From: DAOQTX01 sp035340715
GTDB lineage: Bacteria; Bacteroidota; Bacteroidia; AKYH767-A; OLB10
Reading direction: 5' to 3'
Assembly: GCA_035340715.1 (NCBI GenBank)
Contig: DAOQTX010000001.1
Location: 72,382-136,381, forward strand
Length of the DNA stretch: 64,000 nucleotides
In this document: positions 37,227 to 45,088 of the stretch, piece by piece
Layout of the letters: each line of letters opens with the position of its first letter
How positions within the stretch are numbered: position 1 is the stretch's first letter
Made by a program: the position numbers and the translations under genes
Notes under the pieces: generated by a model
What the model was told of the DNA's origin: nothing
Database searches by the model: none
What the model saw: only the letters and a program-made list of their open reading frames with translations

Positions 37227-39587
37227 ATGAGAAAAACTAAGAAAAGATATAGCGTTTGGTTAGGTGTAGTGCTGCTGCATATTTGTTTAACCAAATCCAT
37301 AGCTCAGACCAATAAAAATGTTGATTTCCATGATCATACAATAGACCAAATTGTATTGCCTGAAAGCAATTTAGAAGATATTGATTTTAGACCCAATATA
37401 GTGATTAACCCAATGAGTTTTTTTGATGAATACAGATCAGCCTTTGGCTTGAGTAACGCTGATAAAATGCATTTATTAAAAACTAAGACAGACGATTTGG
37501 GATATACGCATTACACTCTCAGCCAGTATTATCGCAATATTAAAGTTGATGGTGGAATATATATTTTGCATTTCAACGATGCAGGATATTTATATTCTGG
37601 CAATGGGCATTTAATAAGCGGATTAAATATTAGTGCAACAAATCCAGAAATATCCTTAAACGAAGCTAGAGATATTGCCATGCAATACTCAGGAGCAAAA
37701 ATATTTCTATGGGAGAATGAAGAATATGAATCGCGATTAAAGATAAAAAACAATGGTAGAGACACATCGTATTTTCCAAAAGGAGAACTCATTTGGGCTA
37801 TGCCTCAAAACAAAGATGATGGTACAGCTAACGATTATTTACTTGCTTACACATTTGACATCCATTGTTATTCTCCTTTAAAATCTATGAAAATAGTTGT
37901 TAGCGCTAATGATGGTAAAGTCATTCGAACAGAAAATTATTCTAGTCATTGCACTCAGCTAAACAATGCTCCTAATCCGTTTTATTCTCCAACTACTGTT
38001 TTCATTCAATGGACCGGCAGTACCTACAGATTGTATGATGATTGTCAAAGCGGTTATATATGGGTACGAGATTGGAATAGTACAACCACTACACCAAATG
38101 CAATAGAAATAACAGATGTAAGTGGAACCAATTGGAATACGCAAGTAAAAACTTTAGGCACAGCTACTTTATGGGGTCTCGAAAAATCACGAAATTATTT
38201 TTCAAGTGTATTTTCAAGAAATGGATGGGATAACAATAATGGAGATATAGACGCTTATGTAAATGCCCGCTTTACTGGTGATAATTGTGCACCTTGGCCA
38301 TTTACAAGCAGCAATGAAGACAATGCTTCTTTTAGTTGGCCAGCAACAGGTCCTGCAGTATGTAAAGTAGGTTCAGGTTGTAATCAGTCTGGTAATATTG
38401 ATAGTTGGGGCACCATTGATATATTAGGTCATGAATTTACACATGGTGTTACAGGAACAGCTGTAAGTGGAGGTTTAACCTACCAAGGTGAATCAGGAGC
38501 ATTGAATGAATCGTTCAGTGATATTTTTGGTGAGATGATTGAAAACTATTCTATTACGGGTGGATGCGATTACCTTGAAGGTGCTGATCGATTAGACACT
38601 TGGGGAAGCCCGGATCCAATACGATCTTTATCCAATCCTAATGCTTTTAATGATCCTGATACGTATGGTGGTACCTACTGGGCACCAACAAGTTCAAGTA
38701 GTCCTGATAATGGTGGAGTGCATACAAATAGTGGTGTTCAAAACTATTTCTTTTATCTTCTTGCAGAAGGTGGATCAGGCACCAATGATAATGGAAACAG
38801 CTATAGTGTTTCAGGTATTGGAAAAACTGCCGCAGCTGCTATAGCCTATCGTGCTCTTGATATTTATTTTACTTCAAGTTCAAATTATTCTAATGCAAGA
38901 ACGCATTGGATAAAAGCCGCAAGAGATCTTTATGGTAATTGCAGTAACGAAGCATACCAAACTGCAAGAGCATGGCATGCAGTTGGTGTTGGGTCAAAAC
39001 CTACAACATTAAATTATAACGGGTGCCTTATTTTACCATATGGAATAGCTCCTTTTATTTTTTACGGTCAAAGTGCTGTAGCGTCTATTACAACACCTTA
39101 TAATAGCTGTGGCACTACTACTGTTAATAGTGGGGGATCAACATACTTAACCGCAAATGAAATTACTCTAACTCCAGGTTTTACAGCTTTGTCGGGATGT
39201 AATTTTACTGCATATGTTACTCCTTGTACTACGAGTGTAGCCAGACCAATAGGTATTGTAGCAGATAACATTACTAAAAGTGATCGAAACTCACCTGCTA
39301 AGAAAAATAAGGTGGATGTTGTTTTAAATCCAAAAGATATTACCGTCAGTCCCAATCCATTTAATAGTAGCTTTAATTTAGAGATTAGCTTACCCGATGA
39401 TGCACAGGTTACAATTAGCATCATTAATTTAGCTGGTATAGAAATTGAAAAATTAGTGCAAAATGAATATAGGCAAAAAGGGTTGGTTCAGATGCAATAC
39501 AAAAATGAAAGGCTAGCTCAAGGAATATATTTTTGCAAAATAGAAGTTGATGGGCGAATATATACGAAGAAACTGGTGAAGATGTAG
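37227..39587 (+). CDS. M4 (thermolysin-family) metalloprotease with T9SS sorting domain
   Basis: A 786-residue secreted zinc protease. It has a signal peptide (to about residue 26), an FTP/PepSY-type propeptide (about 50-240) and then the catalytic domain with the zinc motif HEFTH (near residue 402) in DILGHEFTHGVTG, followed by ALNESFSDIFGEM with the third zinc ligand Glu; the active-site His region is GGVHTNSGVQNYFFY. After the catalytic domain comes a small repeat-like module (LTANEITLTPGFTA), often found before sorting domains, and then the type A sorting domain (VSPNPFNSSFNL ... IYTKKLVKM). It should act on proteins outside the cell. A strong terminator follows. Confidence 0.93.
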   Translation: MRKTKKRYSVWLGVVLLHICLTKSIAQTNKNVDFHDHTIDQIVLPESNLEDIDFRPNIVINPMSFFDEYRSAFGLSNADKMHLLKTKTDDLGYTHYTLSQYYRNIKVDGGIYILHFNDAGYLYSGNGHLISGLNISATNPEISLNEARDIAMQYSGAKIFLWENEEYESRLKIKNNGRDTSYFPKGELIWAMPQNKDDGTANDYLLAYTFDIHCYSPLKSMKIVVSANDGKVIRTENYSSHCTQLNNAPNPFYSPTTVFIQWTGSTYRLYDDCQSGYIWVRDWNSTTTTPNAIEITDVSGTNWNTQVKTLGTATLWGLEKSRNYFSSVFSRNGWDNNNGDIDAYVNARFTGDNCAPWPFTSSNEDNASFSWPATGPAVCKVGSGCNQSGNIDSWGTIDILGHEFTHGVTGTAVSGGLTYQGESGALNESFSDIFGEMIENYSITGGCDYLEGADRLDTWGSPDPIRSLSNPNAFNDPDTYGGTYWAPTSSSSPDNGGVHTNSGVQNYFFYLLAEGGSGTNDNGNSYSVSGIGKTAAAAIAYRALDIYFTSSSNYSNARTHWIKAARDLYGNCSNEAYQTARAWHAVGVGSKPTTLNYNGCLILPYGIAPFIFYGQSAVASITTPYNSCGTTTVNSGGSTYLTANEITLTPGFTALSGCNFTAYVTPCTTSVARPIGIVADNITKSDRNSPAKKNKVDVVLNPKDITVSPNPFNSSFNLEISLPDDAQVTISIINLAGIEIEKLVQNEYRQKGLVQMQYKNERLAQGIYFCKIEVDGRIYTKKLVKM

Positions 39588-39605
39588 TGTTAGTTTAATA
39601 CAATG

Positions 39606-39643
39606 AAAAACCGCTCCTCTTTCACAAGTTGAGCGGTTTTTTT
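39606..39643 (+). terminator. Rho-independent terminator after the M4 protease gene
   Basis: A perfect 10-bp stem (arms 39607-39616 AAAACCGCTC and 39631-39640 GAGCGGTTTT) with a 14-base loop and a run of seven T. It also lies just before the end of the convergent gene at 39665. Confidence 0.85.
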
Positions 39644-39664
39644 AGGCTTTTGTGTATGAACAGG

Positions 39665-40138
39665 TCACTTTACAAGCACTCCAAAAAACATCAAATCAAT
39701 TTTCCACTCTTTGTTTTCGTTGAGTTTCCAAATGGTAGTATAAATTCCTGCATCGGAATCCACCACAGAATCGTTTTGAATAATATCCAAAGTATAACTG
39801 CCGGCATAATAAGCCATATCATCTGTATTGTAGGCATTTATTTTTTCTGTCTTTAAATTAGCTACCATAGGTAAGTTTTTTCCAATCCAATTTGCGTTTA
39901 TAATATCCGCTCCAGCCATTGTCGCACTCGATGAAAACACAACAACAGAATGCTGATCAAACAAATTGAATACATACGTAGAATCGTGACTATTCCATGC
40001 TTGATTCCAACGGTTCATCAATGTATCAGCAAAAGCAGGATCTACAGAACTTGATTCACTCATAGGTGCTGTTTGGTTACATGAAAACAGTATAACTGTA
40101 ATCATAATCGTAAAAAATGTGGCAATAAATTTTCTCAT
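39665..40138 (-). CDS. Lipoprotein with SnoaL/NTF2-like fold
   Basis: A 157-residue protein with a signal peptide ending in the lipobox LFSC (Cys20), then a Ser-rich tether. The mature domain has the pattern of NTF2-like/DUF4440 proteins: a first helix FADTLMNRWNQAWNSHDSTYVFNLF, then strands ending VYTTIWKLNENKEWKIDLMFF-like sequence. The fold often binds small ligands or is enzymatic, but no catalytic residues can be assigned. It is last in a tight run with the genes at 40151 and 41131 (gaps of 12 and 2 bases). Confidence 0.75.
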   Translation of the reverse strand: MRKFIATFFTIMITVILFSCNQTAPMSESSSVDPAFADTLMNRWNQAWNSHDSTYVFNLFDQHSVVVFSSSATMAGADIINANWIGKNLPMVANLKTEKINAYNTDDMAYYAGSYTLDIIQNDSVVDSDAGIYTTIWKLNENKEWKIDLMFFGVLVK

Positions 40139-40150
40139 ATAAGTTATAGA

Positions 40151-41128
40151 CTAATATTTTGATTCTATTACTATTGGAACGAATGAATTTTTTTGGTTTT
40201 TGTCTTTAAACCGAAGAATATAATTCCCGCTCGACAGATTTTGTACATCCAACGAATTATTATTTGAAATGCTTTGATCCATCAATCGACCGTTTACATC
40301 GTAAATATAGACTATAGTTTGATTGGGCAAATCATCTATGAAAATAATTCCGTTAGTTGGATTGGGGTAAGCCAAAGTTTTTATTCTCGATCCATCCTCA
40401 TCAATGCTTGTACTTATAGAATTTGAGTACGCTACGGTTACATTCCCATTATTTTCCGAATAGTATAAGAGTTTTCTTCCTGTGTTTATATCATACCAGG
40501 TAATATAGGTGGAATTAGGTCCAAGGTTATTCGTTCTCATCTCTGTAACCATTGCCACATTGTTGAATGTGCTTTGTGGAAGGATTAAAGTACCAAATCC
40601 AGCAAAGGTTACCATTCTTGTCCCGTTCTGATAGCTGCTTATTGTTGATGCATTGCTATAGTTTGTTTTGGCGTAGGTATCGGTAAAAGATTGTCCATAG
40701 CTAAAGGGAAAAATAAGGTGTTTATCTAAATCGGTATAGTCTTCATGTGCTCCGCTTGATGGATAGGTTCCAACGGTTACCAGGCTATCGCTATTCAATT
40801 TCAGATAATGATATTCCAATACAGAGGTGAGTGCCGGATCATATTCCACATAATTGCTTTGAGAATACAATGAAGCATAGGGTGTTCCAACAGAACTGAC
40901 ATATACCATATTCAAAACAGGATATCCTGCTGCAGCGGTCAATCCACTTGCATTCCAAGTGATACCATTGCCAACGCTTGTTAAAATTGTAGGGTTTAGT
41001 GAAGAATTATTTCCAACGATAACTGAATTGGTAAAACCTAAACAAAGTGAAAAGTTAGCATAGGTAAGGGTTTGTGCATTGGTGATATTTATCCAAGCAA
41101 GACATAAGATAAGTAGTAGTTTTTTCAT
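40151..41128 (-). CDS. Secreted protein with T9SS type A sorting domain
   Basis: A 325-residue exported protein with a signal peptide (residues 1-18, ends NITNAQ). The body of about 210 residues is rich in Ser, Thr, Tyr and Asn with an all-beta look; I do not recognise a family. The end is a type A sorting domain (AYPNPTNGIIFIDDL, VYIYDVNGRLMDQ, LSSGNYILRFKD). It starts 2 bases after the upstream gene, so the two are co-translated, and it should be exported through SprA. Confidence 0.83.
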   Translation of the reverse strand: MKKLLLILCLAWINITNAQTLTYANFSLCLGFTNSVIVGNNSSLNPTILTSVGNGITWNASGLTAAAGYPVLNMVYVSSVGTPYASLYSQSNYVEYDPALTSVLEYHYLKLNSDSLVTVGTYPSSGAHEDYTDLDKHLIFPFSYGQSFTDTYAKTNYSNASTISSYQNGTRMVTFAGFGTLILPQSTFNNVAMVTEMRTNNLGPNSTYITWYDINTGRKLLYYSENNGNVTVAYSNSISTSIDEDGSRIKTLAYPNPTNGIIFIDDLPNQTIVYIYDVNGRLMDQSISNNNSLDVQNLSSGNYILRFKDKNQKNSFVPIVIESKY

Positions 41129-41130
41129 GA

Positions 41131-41619
41131 CTATTTTGATTTAAGTTGCATTGCATATAGATCAACAAAAAAGTCACAAGCCATACAATTTTCGAAATCA
41201 CTTAATTCTTTACCCTTTTCTTTTTTACACCCTTGAGCAATAAGAGTTGCTTCCATAATTGCGCCTGGCTTAACAGTCCCTTGCTTCTTTTCACCAAAAT
41301 GAGATTTAACTAATTTGTCGTAATAGTTAGAATCGAAAGTAAGTTTGAGTTTTGCGCTCGTATTGTTTTTTACTTCTACTTGATAGTGACAAGCGATTCC
41401 CTTACGATTGGCAAGAGCTATTCTATATTCAATCTCTCCTTTACTACCATCTTCCAAGACAAGTTCCATTTTAGTCCATTCCGTAAACTCACCCATCGAT
41501 TTACTGCTTGGCTTGTCAATGGTAACCACCTTATTACCGAAGTCTGCGTTTTGTGCATTTAGATTTACTGAAAGAGATAGGAATATTCCTATGCAAATGA
41601 TTTTAATAATTGATTTCAT
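41131..41619 (-). CDS. Secreted 162-residue protein with four cysteines, function unknown
   Basis: Signal peptide of about 22 residues (IGIFLSLSVNLNAQ). The mature protein looks beta-rich and has four Cys: one in KGIACHYQVEV, one in IAQGCKK and a CxxC pair near the C-terminus (ENCMACDFF). The two-pair pattern suggests disulphides or metal binding. I do not recognise the family. It lies 65 bases downstream of the response regulator gene at 41685 and 2 bases before the T9SS cargo gene, so it heads a three-gene surface-protein run. Confidence 0.72.
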   Translation of the reverse strand: MKSIIKIICIGIFLSLSVNLNAQNADFGNKVVTIDKPSSKSMGEFTEWTKMELVLEDGSKGEIEYRIALANRKGIACHYQVEVKNNTSAKLKLTFDSNYYDKLVKSHFGEKKQGTVKPGAIMEATLIAQGCKKEKGKELSDFENCMACDFFVDLYAMQLKSK

Positions 41620-41684
41620 ACGTGTTGTTTTATTTGCAAATATGAAAGCAAGCGCATTATGCTACAATAGCATGATAGTAGTAA

Positions 41685-42314
41685 TTAGTTTCTGGGATAT
41701 ACTTTGTTTAGTGCTTCGGTTCTAGAGTTTACCTGAAGTTTCTCATAAATATTTCGGATATGAGTTCTAACGGTATCGGTACTAATAAATAATTTTATAG
41801 CCACTTCTTTATATCGAAATCCTTTGCTTAGCAAATCCAGAATTTCTTTCTCCCTGTTGGATAAATTTTTCCAGTCGCTGCTTGGCACTTCCTTATCCTT
41901 AAAACTACCTATAACTTTACGCGCAATTTGGGTACTTATAGGAGATCCTCCATTCTGTACTTCATAAACCGATTCCACTAATTTTGAAGGAGTCTCTGAC
42001 TTTAATATATATCCATTTGCTCCTGCTCGCAAAGCTTCAAAGATGGTTTCGCTATCCTCGATGGAAGAACATACGATGAATTGAGTTGATTGCATTGATT
42101 CGGACAATTGCTTTATCAGATCAATGCCTGTTTTGCCAGGCAGTTGAATGTCCACTAAAACCACTTCTGAGTTTAAGTCAGGTAATTCATTGAGAGCGGA
42201 TTCAGCATCAGCAAAAGACTTTTGAAATTGAATGTTTGAGCTCCCTTTAAACAAGGCTTCCAACATTTCACGAATGTCTTTTTGATCCTCAACAATAGAT
42301 AGTTTAATGCTCAT
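41685..42314 (-). CDS. NarL/LuxR-family response regulator
   Basis: A 209-residue regulator. The receiver has the acidic pair at Glu9-Asp10, the phosphoacceptor Asp55 in VVLVDIQLPGKTG and Lys in YILKSETPS. The LuxR-type helix-turn-helix has LSNREKEILDLLSKGFRYKEVA and ISTDTVRTHIRNIYEKLQV. The start is ATG at 42314 (MSIKLSIVED); a longer frame from 42356 adds 14 residues that are not receiver-like. It pairs with the kinase at 42398, from which it is separated by 83 bases containing a hairpin. It is a paralogue of the regulator at 31948. Confidence 0.91.
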   Translation of the reverse strand: MSIKLSIVEDQKDIREMLEALFKGSSNIQFQKSFADAESALNELPDLNSEVVLVDIQLPGKTGIDLIKQLSESMQSTQFIVCSSIEDSETIFEALRAGANGYILKSETPSKLVESVYEVQNGGSPISTQIARKVIGSFKDKEVPSSDWKNLSNREKEILDLLSKGFRYKEVAIKLFISTDTVRTHIRNIYEKLQVNSRTEALNKVYPRN

Positions 42315-42359
42315 ACTTTTTCTGGCTCGTAAATTTATACAAATATGAGTCATCAATAG

Positions 42360-42377
42360 ATCACATAAAGATGTGAT
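42360..42377. other. Inverted repeat between kinase and regulator genes
   Basis: ATCACAT (42360-42366) and ATGTGAT (42371-42377) form a perfect 7-bp inverted repeat with a 4-base spacer in the 83-base gap. It could be a regulator half-site pair or an mRNA hairpin that lowers regulator expression relative to the kinase. Confidence 0.4.
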
Positions 42378-42397
42378 TTGTCTTTTGTACCGTTCCT

Positions 42398-44383
42398 TTA
42401 AACAGGAACCGATATCGCGATCTGAGTTCCTTCACTATTAGAATTAATGTTCCATTTTCCCCCAATATCCGCAATCCTTTGCTCCATATTTCTGAGTCCG
42501 TTTCCACTAGATTTTACTTTATCAATTTCACACCCTATTCCATTATCGCTTACAGATATGCTCAACAAATTTTGTTCGGTTTTGATTGAAACTTGAATAA
42601 CATCGGCCTTTGCATGTTTAACCGCATTATTTAAGGCTTCCTTAAAAGTCATGATAATATTTCGTTGGACTTCTTTAGTTATTTTCTTTTCTTCAATCGT
42701 CTCCGGTATGTTCATACTAAACTTTATATTCAATCCATCCATAAAATCATTGGCATGTTCATGCATACGATAAATTAAATTATCTAAAGTGTTGTTCGAT
42801 GGATTTAAAGCCCAAACCAAATCGCGCAAATTATTCGACAATTGTTGAGATACTGTTGAGAAGCTTCGCAATTGTTTTTTCTGTGAGATGTTCAAGTCCG
42901 GTGAATTCTGGAATTGACCTGATAGCAAAGATAGTTTAGACAATCCGGCTCCAATTTCATCATGCAGATCTTTTGATATACGTTCTCTTTCTTTAAACTC
43001 ACTAGCCAATCGTTTAAGTTCATTTTCTTTTTTTTCTTTTTCAAGATTTATGGCAAACTCCAATTTTTGCTTCGCAGAATTGCTCTGATAAAACCATCCA
43101 CTGGCTATAACAATCAAAACGACTATTAATGTCAGAATTATAATTTGATCTGACTTCCTCTCTACTAATGTTTGTTCTTTAATGAGGTCTGCCTGTTGCT
43201 TCGCAATGGTCTTCTCTTTGTTTAAGGTTTCGTATTGAATTTGCAGCTCGTTGATTTGTCTATATTTCTCAACATTGAGTAAAGAATCATTTAATCGTGA
43301 ATAGTGCTGATAAAATTCTAGAGCTTTAGCATGTTCTGAGCGTTCTTCAAACAATTTCGCAATACGCCTAAAGGTCTCCTTCAACTTTTCCTTATTCGCC
43401 TTTATAGCATATAAATATTGTAAGCCTTCGTTCAAATACTTGTCTATTTTGAATCGTTCCTTTGGATTTACTTTGTATAGAGATAGCGCACAATTAATAT
43501 TGGAAAGACAAATGCCATTTCCATTCTTCAATGAAATTTGAATCAATCTTTCTTCCAAAAATTTGTTTAAGGCTTCTTCATAACGACTTTCTTCATAAAA
43601 TATATCCCCCAAGCTCCTTAAACATATGGCATAATTTAACTGCTCGCTTTGATCTTTAAATCGATCGGCTGCTTGTTGAAGGACTATAATTGCGGAATCA
43701 ATTTTTCCTTCATGATACATACACCTCCCGACATTGATTTGATACAAAGGGTGTAAATATCCATATGTATCACTTGCAATTAGGGTATTTCCTAATTCGG
43801 TATATCTTTTCGCCTCCGCTACGTTACCCAATTCTAAATAGAGTTCCGCGATATAAAAATACATGCGCATGCCCAGATTCCCTGTACGGTTCATATACGT
43901 TAAAGTCTTTAAATACAAATTCAATGCTTCTTTGTATTGTCCTTGTTCTTTTAAAGTAATGGCGATGTTATTGAGACTTGTAGAAATTTTGTTGTACTTC
44001 TTAGATAAAAGAGCAAGCCGATAACTTTGATAATGACAATATCGTGCTTCATCAAATTTTGACATAGATTCATATGCATTTCCCATAGCATTGTAAGCGT
44101 TGAACATATAGACCGTATCCTTATTTTTTAATGCCAACTGCAAACATTCATGACCATATTTTAACGCAGTATCGGGAGCTAAGAATCCATACTCGAAGCT
44201 TAAGGTATATAAACAGTTCAGTTTTACTGAGTCAACTTGAGTCTGTTTAAGCACTTGTAATGTGCTATCTAAAAAATACAATTCGACCGCTTTTGATGAA
44301 GCAGAAGTTAATAATAATACGCCTATAAAAAATCGAATAACACCAATTCGAATACTAGCACACATACCATTCAATTGATGCAT
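42398..44383 (-). CDS. TPR-containing sensor histidine kinase
   Basis: A 661-residue kinase. A signal-like hydrophobic segment (about residues 13-30) is followed by TPR repeats covering about residues 40-370 (for example YNAMGNAYESMSKFDEARYCHY and AICLRSLGDIFYEESRYEEAL). Then come a coiled-coil segment, one transmembrane helix (IIILTLIVVLIVIASGWFY, near residue 415), another coiled coil, HisKA_3 with DLHDEIGAGLSKLS and HATPase_c with ALNNAVKHAK and SDNGIG. The TPRs would face the periplasm. The start could be 44383 or the internal ATG at 44365, which gives a more usual signal. It forms a pair with the regulator downstream. Confidence 0.9.
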   Translation of the reverse strand: MHQLNGMCASIRIGVIRFFIGVLLLTSASSKAVELYFLDSTLQVLKQTQVDSVKLNCLYTLSFEYGFLAPDTALKYGHECLQLALKNKDTVYMFNAYNAMGNAYESMSKFDEARYCHYQSYRLALLSKKYNKISTSLNNIAITLKEQGQYKEALNLYLKTLTYMNRTGNLGMRMYFYIAELYLELGNVAEAKRYTELGNTLIASDTYGYLHPLYQINVGRCMYHEGKIDSAIIVLQQAADRFKDQSEQLNYAICLRSLGDIFYEESRYEEALNKFLEERLIQISLKNGNGICLSNINCALSLYKVNPKERFKIDKYLNEGLQYLYAIKANKEKLKETFRRIAKLFEERSEHAKALEFYQHYSRLNDSLLNVEKYRQINELQIQYETLNKEKTIAKQQADLIKEQTLVERKSDQIIILTLIVVLIVIASGWFYQSNSAKQKLEFAINLEKEKKENELKRLASEFKERERISKDLHDEIGAGLSKLSLLSGQFQNSPDLNISQKKQLRSFSTVSQQLSNNLRDLVWALNPSNNTLDNLIYRMHEHANDFMDGLNIKFSMNIPETIEEKKITKEVQRNIIMTFKEALNNAVKHAKADVIQVSIKTEQNLLSISVSDNGIGCEIDKVKSSGNGLRNMEQRIADIGGKWNINSNSEGTQIAISVPV

Positions 44384-44437
44384 GAAAATTAAAGATTTTC
44401 TTTTGCTAATTTATTCTCTGAACTAAAATAAAATTGC

Positions 44438-45076
44438 TTAAGACATGAAGATCCATTCGCAGAAAAACCCTAATAAAAAACCCGTATAAACTTCCAATGG
44501 ACTATGCTTTCCATGAACAATACGCGCAGTGCCTAATAGCCCGGCAATAAATACGGTGATTAGAATTGGTACAGTGATGGAAATAATCAAATGAGATGAA
44601 AGCGCAACCAATATGCCGGTAAGGCCACCAATACCAATCATGTGAATGGATATTTTAAAAAAAAGGTTGATGAAGAATACGAGTATTATTGCAATAGAAG
44701 CTGCCAACATTATCTTACTAAAGATCAATCCTACGGGTAATCTTGATAGCAGGTACCAGCCGGTAAAATAATATATTGCTGTAGTGAGGTAGGGTATGTT
44801 TCGCTCTTTTCGAAGGGGCATGTGCAAAGAGGATATGGTGCCTTTTTGCAAAAGCATTATGGCAGTGGCTAAAGGAAACAATAGGGTGCTCACTACTATG
44901 AGCAATAAAATAATACGCTGTACAACGGCAGGAATGCTGTACACCAAGTATATGTTGTAATAAAAAACCAATAGCGTAGCATAAACGGGCATAAGCAAAG
45001 GATGAAAAGCATATGCCAAGAAAGTGGATAGTTTTCTGTTAAACGGTATAGGTCTGATGAAAGAAGTCGCTTGCAC
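44438..45076 (-). CDS. PAP2-like membrane protein
   Basis: A 212-residue polytopic protein with about six hydrophobic helices. The C-terminal part (SIHMIGIGGLTGIL ... GTARIVHGKHSPLEVYTGFLLG) matches the layout of membrane-bound PAP2 phosphatases: a His before a Gly-rich loop, then R-x5-H-x2-x-E/D. The usual N-terminal KxxxxxxRP motif is not clear; the closest candidate is MPLRKERNIPY. Catalytic activity is therefore unsure. The start is GTG at 45076, 12 bases after rpoN, so it is probably co-transcribed with it. Confidence 0.65.
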   Translation of the reverse strand: MQATSFIRPIPFNRKLSTFLAYAFHPLLMPVYATLLVFYYNIYLVYSIPAVVQRIILLLIVVSTLLFPLATAIMLLQKGTISSLHMPLRKERNIPYLTTAIYYFTGWYLLSRLPVGLIFSKIMLAASIAIILVFFINLFFKISIHMIGIGGLTGILVALSSHLIISITVPILITVFIAGLLGTARIVHGKHSPLEVYTGFLLGFFCEWIFMS

Positions 45077-45088
45077 TGCTGTTTAGGA

